The notes: generated from the letters alone by a model not told the origin. A stretch of 64,000 nucleotides of DNA from Novimethylophilus kurashikiensis (GCF_003112435.1 NZ_BDOQ01000001.1:124001-188000); one strand, 5' to 3'. Numbered from the stretch's first letter, positions 45,446 through 57,287 are shown. Program-made: numbers and translations.

Positions 45446-47743
45446 ATGCTATTCAAGAAAACGCCTTCCGCGATTCCCAACGCCCGTTCCAAAGTCCCGG
45501 CCAAGACCGCCGGTCTTCTGCGCGAGGCCTCCTGGCTTGCGTTGGTATCGGCCGGACTCTTCGTGGCCGCCACGCTCGCGAGCTACCATCGCGACGACCC
45601 CAGCTGGTCGCACAGCACCAGCGATACCGTCACCATCCATAACCTGGGCGGCGTCACCGGCGCATGGATTTCCGACATGCTGCTCTACCTGTTCGGCGTC
45701 TCTGCCTGGTGGTGGGTGGCGCTGGCTTTCATGGGCATCTGGTGGAGCTATCACCGCCTGGAGAGCGAAGAGGCGGCGAGCCGTCCCATCCTGTTTTTCC
45801 ATCTGCTGGGCTTCATGCTGATGCTGCTGGCTTCCAGTGCGTTAGAAGCCGGCCATATTCGTTCTTTCCATGCCTTGCTGCCATTGGCGCCTGGCGGCAT
45901 GCTAGGTGCCGTGATCGACGGTGGGTTGTTCAAGGCCATGGGTTTTGCCGGGAGTACCTTGGCTCTGTTGCTGGCGTTTGCCGTGGGCTTCAGCCTGTTT
46001 ACAGGTGTGTCCTGGCTCACCATCACCGAAAAATTGGGCGGATGGCTGGAAAACACCTACGAGAGAATCCGCCAGGCCCGCGAAGACCGCGAGGACCGGC
46101 GCGCGGGCCAGATGGCCGAACAGCTGCGCGAGGAATTCGTCGAGACCGAACGCAAGCGTGTCGAAGATCATCCTCCGGTGCATATTGAAGCCCCGGTGCT
46201 GGAAATCCCCAAGAGCGACCGGGTAGAAAAAGAGCGGCAGACGCCGTTGTTCGAAACCATGCCGGATTCTCCCCTGCCGCCGCTGCATCTGCTGGACGAG
46301 CCGCAGGGTGAAGTCGAGGTGCAGAGCGCCGAAACGCTGGAATTCACCTCGCGTCTCATCGAGCGCAAGCTCATGGACTTCAATATCGAGGTCAAGGTGA
46401 CGGCTGCCATGCCGGGTCCAGTGATTACGCGCTATGAATTCGAGCCGGCTGCCGGCGTGAAGGGTTCGCAGATCACCAATCTCGCCAAGGACTTGGCCCG
46501 CGCCTTGTCCGTCATCAGCGTGCGCGTGGTGGAAACTATTCCCGGCAAAAGCTGCATGGCGATCGAGATTCCCAACCCCAAGCGCCAGATGGTAGGGCTT
46601 TCCGAAATCCTGGGTTCTCAGGCCTATGCCGATATGAGTTCTTCGCTGACCATGGCGCTGGGCAAGGATATTTCCGGCAAGCCGTCGGTGGCCGATTTGG
46701 CCAAGATGCCGCACGTGCTGGTCGCGGGTACGACAGGTTCGGGCAAATCGGTGGCGATCAACGCCATGATCTTGAGCCTGCTGTACAAGGCCGACGCCTC
46801 GCAAGTGCGCTTGATCCTGGTCGACCCGAAGATGCTGGAATTGTCTGTTTATGAAGGGATCCCGCATCTATTGGCGCCGGTAGTGACCGACATGCGGCAG
46901 GCTTCCAATGCGCTCAACTGGTGCGTGGCCGAAATGGAAAAACGCTACCGCCTGATGTCGGCGCTAGGCGTGCGCAACCTCGCCGGTTTCAACCAGAAGA
47001 TTCGCGATGCGCAGAAGGAAGGCAATGCGATCACCAATCCGTTCTCGTTGACGCCGGACGAACCGGAACCCTTGGGTGAGCTGCCTTTGATCGTGGTCGT
47101 CATCGACGAGCTGGCCGACATGATGATGGTGGTGGGCAAGAAGGTGGAAGAACTGATTGCTCGCCTGGCGCAGAAAGCGCGGGCTTCCGGCATTCACCTT
47201 ATTCTCGCCACGCAGCGGCCGTCGGTGGACGTCATTACCGGTCTGATCAAGGCCAACATCCCGACGCGGATAGCGTTCCAGGTGTCGAGTAAGATCGACT
47301 CGCGGACGATTCTCGATCAAATGGGCGCCGAGGCCTTGCTGGGTCAGGGTGACATGCTCTACCAGCCGCCGGGCACCGGCTATCCGCAGCGCGTTCACGG
47401 CGCGTTCGTGTCCGACAGCGAAGTGCACCGCGTGGTGGAATACCTCAAGTCCATCGGGCAGCCGAATTACATCGAGGGCATCCTCAGCGGCGGCGAAGAG
47501 GGTGGTGAGGGGGAGCTGTCGGGTGAAGGCGGAGCCGGTGGCGGCGAGGTCGATCCCTTGTACGACGAGGCGGTAGCCATCGTGCTGAAGTCGCGACGGG
47601 CTTCGATTTCTTCCGTTCAACGCCAATTGCGTATCGGTTACAACCGCGCGGCGCGGTTGATCGAGGACATGGAACGCGCCGGTCTGGTCTCGGCCATGCA
47701 ATCTAACGGTAACCGCGAAGTGCTGGCGCCGTCCGGGGAATAA
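45446..47743 (+). CDS. ftsK: DNA translocase FtsK
   Basis: About 765 residues. The N-terminal membrane domain has four helices (about 20-190), followed by a charged linker, then the alpha/beta motor with Walker [17 protein letters not shown] near 427, Walker [12 protein letters not shown] near 551 and the RecA-like region, and the C-terminal gamma winged helix ([20 protein letters not shown]). FtsK pumps DNA at the division septum and activates XerCD at dif. A TTG two codons upstream (45440) is an alternative start; neither has a clear ribosome site. Confidence 0.95.
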   Translation: MLFKKTPSAIPNARSKVPAKTAGLLREASWLALVSAGLFVAATLASYHRDDPSWSHSTSDTVTIHNLGGVTGAWISDMLLYLFGVSAWWWVALAFMGIWWSYHRLESEEAASRPILFFHLLGFMLMLLASSALEAGHIRSFHALLPLAPGGMLGAVIDGGLFKAMGFAGSTLALLLAFAVGFSLFTGVSWLTITEKLGGWLENTYERIRQAREDREDRRAGQMAEQLREEFVETERKRVEDHPPVHIEAPVLEIPKSDRVEKERQTPLFETMPDSPLPPLHLLDEPQGEVEVQSAETLEFTSRLIERKLMDFNIEVKVTAAMPGPVITRYEFEPAAGVKGSQITNLAKDLARALSVISVRVVETIPGKSCMAIEIPNPKRQMVGLSEILGSQAYADMSSSLTMALGKDISGKPSVADLAKMPHVLVAGTTGSGKSVAINAMILSLLYKADASQVRLILVDPKMLELSVYEGIPHLLAPVVTDMRQASNALNWCVAEMEKRYRLMSALGVRNLAGFNQKIRDAQKEGNAITNPFSLTPDEPEPLGELPLIVVVIDELADMMMVVGKKVEELIARLAQKARASGIHLILATQRPSVDVITGLIKANIPTRIAFQVSSKIDSRTILDQMGAEALLGQGDMLYQPPGTGYPQRVHGAFVSDSEVHRVVEYLKSIGQPNYIEGILSGGEEGGEGELSGEGGAGGGEVDPLYDEAVAIVLKSRRASISSVQRQLRIGYNRAARLIEDMERAGLVSAMQSNGNREVLAPSGE

Positions 47744-47792
47744 TTTCCAGTCTGTCTAATCAAACGGTCTGTTCAATTAAAAAGGATTCAAG

Positions 47793-48413
47793 TTGGTATC
47801 GCAATTCGTCAAAAAAATTCTGCCGTTGCTGATGCTGGTGCCGCTAGTGGCCCAAGCCGACCCTGTGGAGCGCCTCAAAGCGTTCTACCAGAGTACGCCG
47901 GCCATGAAGGCCGTGTTCAAGCAAACCGTGCTGGATCGCAAGGGCCAGACAGTGCAGGAAGTCATGGGCACCATGCAGCTGTTGCGTCCGGGCAAGTTCC
48001 GCTGGGATTACCAGAAGCCCTACGTACAGATCATCGTTGGCGACGGCAAGAAAATCTGGCTGTTCGATCCCGAGTTGAGCCAGGTGACGGTGCGCAGCCT
48101 GGAAAAAATGCTGGGCTCCAGCCCCGCCGCTTTGCTGGCGGGCAGCAAGGAAGTGGAAAAGGCGTTCGATTTGAAAGATGCCGGCCGCCAGGACGAACTG
48201 GAGTGGGTAGAAGCCACGCCAAAGCAGAAGGACGGCAGTTTCGAGAGCGTGCTGCTGGGTTTCAAGGGCGATCAATTGGCCGAGATGGAGCTTCACGACA
48301 GCTTTGGCCAAACCACGATCATCGAATTTGCCAAGATCGAGCGCAATCCCAAGCTTAATCCCAATACCTTCGTCTTCGTGCCGCCTCGCGGCGTGGATGT
48401 GGTGGGGGAATAG
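47793..48413 (+). CDS. lolA: Outer-membrane lipoprotein carrier protein
   Basis: 206-residue periplasmic chaperone carrying lipoproteins from LolCDE to LolB. Signal peptide (about 1-22, cleavage after VAQA). Mature part begins DPVERLKAFYQSTPAMKAVF and holds the LolA fold with GKFRWDYQKPYVQIIVGDGK and FVFVPPRGVDVVGE. It starts at TTG (47793) behind AAAGGA. ftsK-lolA order is typical. LolB and ComEC-like partners are elsewhere. Confidence 0.94.
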   Translation: MVSQFVKKILPLLMLVPLVAQADPVERLKAFYQSTPAMKAVFKQTVLDRKGQTVQEVMGTMQLLRPGKFRWDYQKPYVQIIVGDGKKIWLFDPELSQVTVRSLEKMLGSSPAALLAGSKEVEKAFDLKDAGRQDELEWVEATPKQKDGSFESVLLGFKGDQLAEMELHDSFGQTTIIEFAKIERNPKLNPNTFVFVPPRGVDVVGE

Positions 48414-48463
48414 TTTTAATCGCTGAACAATCATCTCTCTACGCTAGGTGACATACCGCAATT

Positions 48464-48660
48464 TCCCTGTGCGCCGCCGAGCAGCATAGGCGAGCCGGGG
48501 AATTCGGTGGGCGGTGTCTGAGCGTAGCGAGTTTAGCCCGCCGCCCGGTTTGGCGAGCAGCGGAGGGGACCCTCGCAGAGGGCGGGAAGCGGGGTGTCTT
48601 TTTCTTTGGTTACTTTCGTTAGGACAAGCAAACGAAAGTAACTCGCCTGTCGGGCGAGAC
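48464..48660. repeat. Intergenic palindromic repeat element
   Basis: About 200 bases between lolA and pgm. The right end has a perfect 12-bp inverted repeat (48609-48620 with 48631-48642) and a second, CTCGCC-TGTCG-GGCGAG (48642-48658). The GC-rich left part (TGCTCGGCGGCG type, with CCTCGCAGAGG) and the T-rich TCTTTGGTTAC run resemble an intergenic repeat I remember from many beta- and gammaproteobacterial genomes. Copy number in this genome cannot be seen from one window. Confidence 0.6.
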
Positions 48661-48709
48661 CGACGGTTTGGAATTTTAAGAGCAGCGCTATATCTGTGAT
48701 AAGGATTGA

Positions 48710-50344
<1,635 letters not shown>

Positions 50345-50437
50345 TGCGGCTTAAGACGGCATACATTGCCGCGTTATAACCCGCCTCGTTTCAAACCCAC
50401 TAAAGTTATACATCTCGTCAAGAGGGAAGGAAAAACT

Positions 50438-51391
50438 ATGAGCACTTTGCTTGAGCAATTGAAGACCATGACGAACATCGTCGCCGATACCGGTGACGTT
50501 GACGCCATCCGCCGCGTACAGCCGGAAGAGGCTACCACCAACCCTTCCCTGCTGCTCAAGGCTTCCACCCTGCCTGAGTACAAGTCCCTGATCGACAGCT
50601 CCATCGCCTGGGCGAAGAGCCGCAGCAACGACAAGGCTCAGCAAATCGAAGACGCTGCCGACAAGATCGCCGTCGGCATCGGCATGGAAATCCTGAAGGT
50701 CATCCCGGGCCGTATCTCCACCGAAGTGGACGCACGCCTGTCCTTCGACGTCGAGGCTTCCCTGAAGAAGGCTCGCAAGCTGATGGCACTGTACAACGAA
50801 GCAGGCATCGGCAACGACCGCGTGCTGATCAAGCTGGCTTCCACCTGGGAAGGCATCCAGACCGGTTCCATCCTGGAGCGCGAAGGCATCCACTGCAACC
50901 TGACGCTGCTGTTCAGCTTCGCCCAAGCCCGTGCCTGCGCCGAAGCCGGCGTGACCCTGATCTCCCCGTTCGTCGGCCGTATCCTCGACTGGTACAAGGC
51001 CAAGAACCCGGGTACCGAGTACACCTCCGAAACCGATCCTGGCGTGATCTCCGTACGCAAGATTTACCAGTACTACAAGGAACACGGCTACAAGACCACC
51101 GTGATGGGTGCTTCCTTCCGTAACATCGGTGAAATCACTGCCCTGGCTGGCGTCGACCGTCTGACCATCAGCCCGAACCTGCTGGAAGAACTGGCAGCAA
51201 CCCAAGGCAACTTGCCGCGCGTGCTAAGCGACAACGGCGCAACCAAGAAGCGTGCAGCTTCGTTGACCGAAGCGCAATTCCGCTTCGATCACAACGAAGA
51301 CCAAATGGCTACCGAGAAGCTGTCCGAAGGTATCCGCGGCTTCGTGGTCGACCAAATCAAGCTGGAAAAAGCCTTGGCAGAAATGCTGTAA
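50438..51391 (+). CDS. tal: Transaldolase
   Basis: 317-residue TalB-type enzyme linking fructose 6-phosphate and erythrose 4-phosphate with sedoheptulose 7-phosphate and glyceraldehyde 3-phosphate. Schiff-base Lys132 in [12 protein letters not shown] matches the E. coli TalB position exactly. The ATG follows GAAGGAAAAA. The gene uses strongly biased codons and ends at a perfect terminator, as expected for a highly expressed gene. In a methylotroph it would serve the ribulose monophosphate rearrangement, though it is also ubiquitous. Confidence 0.96.
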   Translation: MSTLLEQLKTMTNIVADTGDVDAIRRVQPEEATTNPSLLLKASTLPEYKSLIDSSIAWAKSRSNDKAQQIEDAADKIAVGIGMEILKVIPGRISTEVDARLSFDVEASLKKARKLMALYNEAGIGNDRVLIKLASTWEGIQTGSILEREGIHCNLTLLFSFAQARACAEAGVTLISPFVGRILDWYKAKNPGTEYTSETDPGVISVRKIYQYYKEHGYKTTVMGASFRNIGEITALAGVDRLTISPNLLEELAATQGNLPRVLSDNGATKKRAASLTEAQFRFDHNEDQMATEKLSEGIRGFVVDQIKLEKALAEML

Positions 51392-51418
51392 GCTTTTACC
51401 GAGCGAGCAATACCGAAA

Positions 51419-51451
51419 CGCCCTTCCGGTGCAAGCCGGAAGGGCGTTTTT
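51419..51451 (+). terminator. Intrinsic terminator of tal
   Basis: Perfect 11-bp stem CGCCCTTCCGG / CCGGAAGGGCG with loop TGCAAG, followed by TTTTT. Confidence 0.92.
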
Positions 51452-51496
51452 ATTGGCGGGGTGGGATGCGGGCAACGTCTGTGGTTGCCCGGAAAA

Positions 51497-52903
51497 TCAG
51501 AAGGGGAGTACTGCCTCCGGCGCGGCCGCCAGGATGATGCGGCGGAACTGTTCCTGGATGCGCTTTAAAGCAGCCTCTGAATCCGCCTCGAAGCGTAGGA
51601 CCACTACCGGCGTTGTATTGGAAGGCCGCATGAGTCCGAAGCCGTCGTCGTACTCCACGCGCAGGCCGTCAATGCTGATGACCTTCTGCGCGCCTTCGAA
51701 CTGAGCTTCCTGTTGCAGCCTTGCAATGAGCACGTGCGGCTCGCCTTCTTTCATCTGGATATGCTGTTCCGGCGTGCTAACGCTATCGGGCAGGGCGTTG
51801 AGGATGGCGGAAGGGTCGTCGTGGCGGCTGAGGATTTCCAACAGCCGGCAGCCAGCATACAAGCCGTCGTCAAAGCCGTACCAGCGTTCCTTGAAAAACA
51901 CGTGCCCGCTCATTTCGCCGGCCAAGGCTGCGCCGGTTTCTTTCATCTTGGCTTTAACGAGCGAGTGACCTGTTTTCCACAACAGCGGCTGGCCGCCCTT
52001 GGCAGTGATCCAGGCGTCGAGATTGCGAGTGGATTTGACATCGTAAATGATGGTGGCATCGGCTTCGCGGCTCAGCACATCAGCCGCGAACAGCATGAGC
52101 TGGCGGTCGGGATAGATAATCTTGCCGTCCTTGGTGACGACGCCCAGTCGGTCGCCGTCGCCGTCAAAGGCCAGGCCGATTTCTGCGTCACCCGCTTTCA
52201 ATGCGGTAATCAGATCGGTTAAGTTTTCCGGGACAGAGGGATCGGGATGATGGTTGGGGAAATGTCCGTCCACTTCGCAGAACAGTTCCTCGACTTCGCA
52301 TCCCAGGGCCGTGAATAACGGTTTGGCAATGGCGCCAGCCACGCCGTTACCGCAATCCACTGCAATTCTCATCGGGCGGGCGAGTTTAATGTCGCCGGCA
52401 ATGCGGGCGATGTAGTCCGCTGCGATGTCGTATCGGCGAAATCCGCCTTCCCCTTCAGTCAAATCGCCTGTCTCGATGCGCCGACGCAAGCCCTGAATTG
52501 TTTCGCCGGATAAGGTTTCGCCGCCCAGCACCATTTTGAGGCCGTTGTATTCCGGCGGATTGTGACTGCCCGTGACCATGACGCCGCACTGGGTGCCGAG
52601 ATGGTGGGCCGCAAAATACACCATGGGTGTCGCCACCATGCCGAGGTCGACCACGGCAATGCCGCTCGCTTGAATGCCTTTGGCCAAGGCTGCGGCGAGG
52701 GAAGGGCCTGATAGCCGACCGTCATAACCGATGCAGATCTCCCGCTGGTTTCGTGCAACAGCTTCAGACCCGATCGCGCGACCGATGGCTTCAACGATTT
52801 CCGGTGTCAGGGTTTTGCCCACGATGCCGCGAATATCGTAGGCTTTAAAAATCTGCGGGGGGACAGACGAGTCTGTCGGCTGTGGTTGTGCTGCGATATT
52901 CAC
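51497..52903 (-). CDS. Phosphomannomutase/phosphoglucomutase (AlgC-type)
   Basis: 468-residue phosphohexomutase. Begins at GTG with FKAYDIRGIVGK, has the active Ser113 in TGSHNPPEYNG, the metal loop FDGDGDRLG, the sugar site AGEMSGHVFF and the phosphate loop RPSNTTPVVVLRFEA. Of the AlgC/ManB type that supplies mannose 1- or glucose 1-phosphate to surface polysaccharides. It converges with tal, with a terminator between. Confidence 0.93.
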   Translation of the reverse strand: MNIAAQPQPTDSSVPPQIFKAYDIRGIVGKTLTPEIVEAIGRAIGSEAVARNQREICIGYDGRLSGPSLAAALAKGIQASGIAVVDLGMVATPMVYFAAHHLGTQCGVMVTGSHNPPEYNGLKMVLGGETLSGETIQGLRRRIETGDLTEGEGGFRRYDIAADYIARIAGDIKLARPMRIAVDCGNGVAGAIAKPLFTALGCEVEELFCEVDGHFPNHHPDPSVPENLTDLITALKAGDAEIGLAFDGDGDRLGVVTKDGKIIYPDRQLMLFAADVLSREADATIIYDVKSTRNLDAWITAKGGQPLLWKTGHSLVKAKMKETGAALAGEMSGHVFFKERWYGFDDGLYAGCRLLEILSRHDDPSAILNALPDSVSTPEQHIQMKEGEPHVLIARLQQEAQFEGAQKVISIDGLRVEYDDGFGLMRPSNTTPVVVLRFEADSEAALKRIQEQFRRIILAAAPEAVLPF

Positions 52904-53092
52904 TGAACTTGTCCTGCCAAATGAAATGAGTAAGAGATTTTAACTCAACCGTTTCTATCTTAACGGTTCATGGGTGAGCTTTACCTGTTCGCTAACCCAC
53001 ATTGCATCGAGACGCAAAAGATGAATTAAATTTGTAGCTTAATGCTGACGTTTTAGATATAACGGACATCATTGTCGGAGTATAATTCCTGC

Positions 53093-54463
53093 ATGAATTT
53101 CTCGACTGAATTGCTGCATAAATACTGCAAGGCCGGCCCGCGCTACACTTCTTATCCGACCGCGCCTTATTTCCACGAAAGTTTCGGCCCTGCGCAATGG
53201 GAAGAAGAGTTGCGTGCGAGCCAGGATAAGGGCCGCGATATCTCGCTCTACGCCCACATCCCGTTCTGCGACACTCTGTGTTACTACTGCGGCTGCAACA
53301 TGATCGCCACCAAGGATTACAGCAAGGCCGAAGCCTATCTCGACGTGCTGTTCCGCGAAATCGACCATGTGGCAGGCATGACGTCCAAGACCCGCACGGT
53401 ACGCCAATTGCATTGGGGCGGCGGTACGCCGACTTACCTCAAGCCGGACGATCTGCGTCGGCTTTATCGCTACATTGCGGATCGCTTCAATATCGCGCCT
53501 GATGCCGAAGTCGGTTGCGAAATGGATCCGCGCGAGTTGACCCTCGAGCACGTCAAGGCGTTGCGCGAATCCGGATTCAACCGTGTCAGCTTGGGTGTGC
53601 AAGATCTGGACGACAAGGTGCAGCATGCGGTCAATCGTGTGCAACCGGAAGCAATGATCCGCGAAGTCTATGGCTGGATTCGCGAAAAAGGCTTCTACAG
53701 TGTCAATTTCGACCTCATGATCGGCCTACCGCATCAAACTCCGGAGACATTCGAGCGCACGTTGGACAAGGTTATCGCCATGGCACCGGATCGTTTTGCG
53801 GTGTTCAATTATGCCCACGTGCCGTGGATGAAGAAGCATCAAAAGCTGATCGTCGAGGAAACCTTGCCGCAGCTAGAACAGCGCCTTGCGCTGCAAAAGC
53901 TCACGCTGGAAAAACTGACGGCTGCAGGCTACGTCTACATCGGCATGGACCACTTCGCCAAGCCCGACGACGAGCTGGTCAAGGCGCAGCGCGAGAAGAC
54001 GCTATACCGCAACTTCCAGGGCTATACGACGCATAAGAACTGCGACATCCTGGCGTTCGGTGCGTCGGCCATCTCGCAGACTGACGACGTCTACGCGCAA
54101 AACGTCAAGGTGTTGTCCGAATATCGTGAACTGATCGAGCAGGGCAAGCTGCCCGTTGAGCGCGGCCTGCGTATTGCGCCGGAAGACAAACTGCGGCGCG
54201 ATGTCATCACCCGCATCATGTGCGACTTGGAACTCGATAAGGCCAGTTTTGGTCATGCCTGGAACATCGACTTCGATACCTATTTCGCTGCTGCACTGAA
54301 TGAGTTGGAAGACATGCAAAGCGATGGACTGGTGGTGCTGGCACCTGAGAAAATCAGCGTGACCGAAGCCGGCCGCGTGTTCCTGCGCAATATCGCTATG
54401 GCGTTCGACAACTACCTGCATCAGCAGGCAACCAATATTCCGCGTTATTCCAAGACCGTTTAA
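53093..54463 (+). CDS. hemN: Oxygen-independent coproporphyrinogen III oxidase
   Basis: 456-residue radical SAM enzyme of haem synthesis. Begins MNFSTELLHKYCKAGPRYTS; the cluster motif HIPFCDTLCYYCGCN gives Cys59, Cys63, Cys66 and Cys68. Also HWGGGTPTYL and GMDHFAKPDDEL, as in E. coli HemN. A TTG seven codons upstream is a weaker start. No FNR box is recognisable in the 190-base upstream gap. Confidence 0.95.
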   Translation: MNFSTELLHKYCKAGPRYTSYPTAPYFHESFGPAQWEEELRASQDKGRDISLYAHIPFCDTLCYYCGCNMIATKDYSKAEAYLDVLFREIDHVAGMTSKTRTVRQLHWGGGTPTYLKPDDLRRLYRYIADRFNIAPDAEVGCEMDPRELTLEHVKALRESGFNRVSLGVQDLDDKVQHAVNRVQPEAMIREVYGWIREKGFYSVNFDLMIGLPHQTPETFERTLDKVIAMAPDRFAVFNYAHVPWMKKHQKLIVEETLPQLEQRLALQKLTLEKLTAAGYVYIGMDHFAKPDDELVKAQREKTLYRNFQGYTTHKNCDILAFGASAISQTDDVYAQNVKVLSEYRELIEQGKLPVERGLRIAPEDKLRRDVITRIMCDLELDKASFGHAWNIDFDTYFAAALNELEDMQSDGLVVLAPEKISVTEAGRVFLRNIAMAFDNYLHQQATNIPRYSKTV

Positions 54464-54479
54464 GTCTTAATGAAGAAAA

Positions 54480-55127
54480 TTATTTGCTGGCTAGCTGAGG
54501 TGGTTCTTGAGGATGAACCATTGAATTGGCGGCAATACTGAGCGGGCGAGTTGCCATAGGTATTGATGCTTCGCCAAACTCGATATCTTGATACGCAGCC
54601 ACAACTACCCCTTGTAGCTTCCCTGGAATAAAAGAGGTGTTTGAAAACACCTCTTTTATTTGGTCTATTGCCAATTGGTCTTCCTCATGGGCTTGGAGTG
54701 TTTCGATTCTAACTACTAAGCCATTTCTATCAATAAACAATCGAAGTCGAATGGGCGATCCCGAGAGTTGAAGACCATCCAGACTTTCCAGATCAGGCGC
54801 GGACTTAGGTAGCAGAGGAAAGTCCAGCATTGAGGCGGGGATGTAATGATCACTAGACTCGTGCTTGCTTACTGCAGATAACGATGCGGGTTGATTGTTA
54901 CTGAGTACCGTGTCCTTTCCCTGATCCGTGCTTTTTGTATCAATGATAGTCTCTGAAGTAGGGGGCGTCGTTAGCAAGGTAATTATCATTGGTTTTGTAG
55001 TGTGGCCTGGCAATGCTGTAGCTGTGTTATTTATCAACCCAGCTACAATCGTATGCCCCAGTATCGATGTAACCAATGCGAGACAAAGTATCTTATGTTG
55101 AGCCTTATTCCACATTGGGTACTTCAC
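54480..55127 (-). CDS. TonB-like energy transducer protein
   Basis: 215 residues: an N-terminal transmembrane helix (about 12-33), a Pro/Thr/Ser-rich periplasmic spacer and a TonB C-terminal-like domain (about 120-185; IRLRLFIDRNGLVVRIE, then AIDQIKEVFSNTSFIPGKL). No exbBD is close. GTG at 55127 or ATG at 55115 start it; both lie inside the end of the pilY1 fragment (overlap of 23 or 11 bases), implying translation coupled to the former pilY1. The gene is AT-rich like the fragment. Its function is probably lost if pilY1 was its partner. Confidence 0.7.
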   Translation of the reverse strand: MKYPMWNKAQHKILCLALVTSILGHTIVAGLINNTATALPGHTTKPMIITLLTTPPTSETIIDTKSTDQGKDTVLSNNQPASLSAVSKHESSDHYIPASMLDFPLLPKSAPDLESLDGLQLSGSPIRLRLFIDRNGLVVRIETLQAHEEDQLAIDQIKEVFSNTSFIPGKLQGVVVAAYQDIEFGEASIPMATRPLSIAANSMVHPQEPPQLASK

Positions 55128-55590
55128 GCCAATTCAGGCGTTTTAAATTGATCGATTTTGGGGGAATTGTTTCGTCCGTATTCACGGTCCCAGCACTGTT
55201 CCCGCTTTGCACATCCAGCGCCCCGGCGCCGATATTGATAAGTGAGAGATCGGTAATAACGCCACTCCCATCAATGCGAGAGGCGGTTGCATCGTTGGTG
55301 GTTCTACTTTTAAGGACCGTTTTCCCTGTAGCGAAATCAAATGCCAGAATTGCGCCTGTTCCTGATGGCGTGCATGGCTGGCCATTAGGTAAATTAACGG
55401 CAAATGCGGCTATACCGGATACAACATCGGGATTGATGTAAACGCGCGAGGCGATGCTTGTTATTGAGTCTGCCCACAAATCGAAATACCACCCCACGGA
55501 AGAACTTGGGGTACTGCCTATCCCTGTTAAAAGATTTGTATTGGCTGATAATTGATCGCGAGTAATGGGAAATTGATTGCCTGAGGGTAC
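55105..55590 (-). pseudogene. pilY1: pilY1 3' remnant (type IV pilus tip adhesin)
   Basis: An open frame of 161 codons that has no start at its head; in frame it meets a TAG at 55591-55593. The translation reads FPITRDQLSANTNLL, then SVGWYFDLWADSITSIASRV, PSGTGAILAFDFATGKTV and a C-terminal NLKRLNWREVPNVE. This is the C-terminal part of PilY1-type proteins (usually over 1000 residues), so all of the beta-propeller and von Willebrand regions are missing. It was joined to the TonB-like gene by overlap. The breakpoint near 55590 abuts AT-rich DNA of no recognisable content. Confidence 0.72.
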
Positions 55591-55841
55591 CTACAACTTG
55601 TTTTAACTTATGTCACGGCTATCTCGATGGGAAAATAGCCAATTTGGAACTCTATAACCCAGCGAGAGCAACCCAAGCTCGCGTGATTGAATGCACTAAG
55701 ATTACTTAATCCATGACACTTTTTCATGCATTAATATGATGCTTATTTATCCATAAAATAGCCGGCATGACTAGTGGGTGTTTCCCTAAAGTAATGTAAG
55801 GAATTGCTTATCATTTTTATGATGTAAGTTCTGTAGGACAT

Positions 55842-55877
55842 AAAAAAAGACACGGGGCTGTTTAAGCCCCGTGTCTT
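55842..55877 (-). terminator. Intrinsic terminator of the parvulin gene
   Basis: On the minus strand, AGACACGGGGCT and AGCCCCGTGTCT form a perfect 12-bp stem followed by a run of seven T. Confidence 0.93.
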
Positions 55878-55900
55878 ATGATTCAGTAAGAGTTATATTT

Positions 55901-56695
55901 TTATTTTTTGCTGGTGTTGTCCACGATCTTGGCCTTGGCGCGCAGGTCGTTGACTAGTTTCTCGAGCTGTTGCTTTTGCAGGTTGTTACGCAGCTCGTCC
56001 TTAACCTTATCGAATGCTGGCGGTTGGGCATCGCGGGTATCTTCCAGCTTGATCACATGCCAGCCGAACTGGGTTTGCACTGGAGCGGCGGTGTACTTGC
56101 CCTTTTGCAGTGAGGAAACCGCATCGCTAAACGGCTTCACCATGGCTGCAGGCGGGAACCAGCCTAAATCGCCGCCCTTGTCCTTGGAGCCCGGATCCAG
56201 CGATTTCTCGCGAGCGATCTTAGCGAAATCGCCGCCCTTGCCGAGTTGGGCGATGATGTCCTTGGCTTCCTGCTCGGTCTTCACCAGGATGTGGCTGGCT
56301 TTGAATTCCTTGTCGCCCATTTGTGCCTTGAACTTGTCGTATTCGGACTTCAGCGTAGCGTCGCTAATGGGGTTCTTCTTGACGTAGTCCTGCAGGTAGC
56401 TGTTGACCAGCAGCTCGCGACGCATCAGTTCTTCCTTGGCCTGATAATCCGGCTGCTTATCGAAACCCGATTTTTGGGCTTCCTGGGCAATTAATTCGCT
56501 GCTGATGAGCTTGTTGATGATGACGGCACGGATGTTGTCATCGACCTTCTGGCCGCGTGCCGTCGCATCCTTGACGATGTAATCGACTAGCGATTGCTTG
56601 ATGGGCTTGCCGTTGACGGTCGCCGGATCTGCAGCTTGCGCGGATACAGCCGCGGCCAGGAGCAGGACGCCGAGGAGCTTGGAAATAACACGCAT
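55901..56695 (-). CDS. Periplasmic peptidyl-prolyl isomerase, PpiC/SurA type
   Basis: 264-residue exported parvulin. Signal peptide (about 1-21, cleavage after SAQA), an N-terminal SurA-like helical region (22-130) and a rotamase domain (about 133-228) with KASHILVKTEQEAKDI, DKGGDLGWFPPAAMVKPF and PVQTQFGWHVIKLED. It helps fold outer-membrane proteins. It is the last gene of yciB-yciI-bolA-ppiC and ends at a strong terminator. Confidence 0.93.
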   Translation of the reverse strand: MRVISKLLGVLLLAAAVSAQAADPATVNGKPIKQSLVDYIVKDATARGQKVDDNIRAVIINKLISSELIAQEAQKSGFDKQPDYQAKEELMRRELLVNSYLQDYVKKNPISDATLKSEYDKFKAQMGDKEFKASHILVKTEQEAKDIIAQLGKGGDFAKIAREKSLDPGSKDKGGDLGWFPPAAMVKPFSDAVSSLQKGKYTAAPVQTQFGWHVIKLEDTRDAQPPAFDKVKDELRNNLQKQQLEKLVNDLRAKAKIVDNTSKK

Positions 56696-56730
56696 TTTAT
56701 TTTCCTTGGGGATTGAAATCAGGGAGTGGA

Positions 56731-56991
56731 TCAGGGTTGTTCGCCAGGAGCGTAGGCGCGGATGCTCAAGGCATGGATTTGTGTGGGAATCAGGTCGCCT
56801 ACGGCTTCGTAAACTAAACGATGGCGCATTATGGTGGATTTTCCTGCGAATTGCGAGCTTTCGACCAGTATCGTGTAATGACCGCCACCACGATTTCCGG
56901 CATGGCCAGCATGCTGGGCGCTATCGTCCTGGATTTCCAGTTTTGTCGGGGCCAGCGCGGCGAGACGCTGCTTAAGTAGATCGAGGCTCAA
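56731..56991 (-). CDS. bolA: BolA-family protein
   Basis: 86-residue BolA protein with LEIQDDSAQHAGHAG, GHYTILVESSQFAG and MRHRLVYEAVGDL, the standard class II fold. BolA pairs with monothiol glutaredoxins around Fe-S clusters. It overlaps yciI by four bases (ATGA). Confidence 0.93.
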   Translation of the reverse strand: MSLDLLKQRLAALAPTKLEIQDDSAQHAGHAGNRGGGHYTILVESSQFAGKSTIMRHRLVYEAVGDLIPTQIHALSIRAYAPGEQP

Positions 56992-57287
56992 GGCAGGGTT
57001 TTTCTAAATGGCTTGACCGTCACGCGGCAGAATACGCCTTCCGTGGCGAAGGGGTCGGCGGCTGCCCAGGTTTCCGCTTCTTGTTGGGAGGTAAATTCAG
57101 CGACGATCAAACTGCCGCTAAACCCCGCGGGTCCCGGATCGACGCTGTCGATGGCGGGGAAAGGCCCAGCCAGGACTAGTCTGCCTTCATCCTTGAGCTT
57201 GTTCAGTCGCTCGAGATGCGGCGGGCGAACTGCCATTCGTTTTTCCAGGCTATTGGGCGCATCTTCGCCGATGATGGCATACAGCAT
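56988..57287 (-). CDS. yciI: YciI-family protein
   Basis: 99-residue small protein starting [18 protein letters not shown], with RPPHLERLNKLKDEGRLVL and the acidic SLIVAEF region, typical of YciI. Catalytic role not established; the ferredoxin-like fold has a conserved His/Asp pair. Translationally coupled to yciB (overlap of one base) and bolA. Confidence 0.93.
   Translation of the reverse strand: MLYAIIGEDAPNSLEKRMAVRPPHLERLNKLKDEGRLVLAGPFPAIDSVDPGPAGFSGSLIVAEFTSQQEAETWAAADPFATEGVFCRVTVKPFRKTLP

Noticed and set aside
53041-53092. FNR box upstream of hemN
   Set aside because: I looked for TTGAT-N4-ATCAA because hemN is often FNR-regulated. The nearest palindrome (TTGC...GCAA at about 53003-53018) has the wrong arms and spacing.
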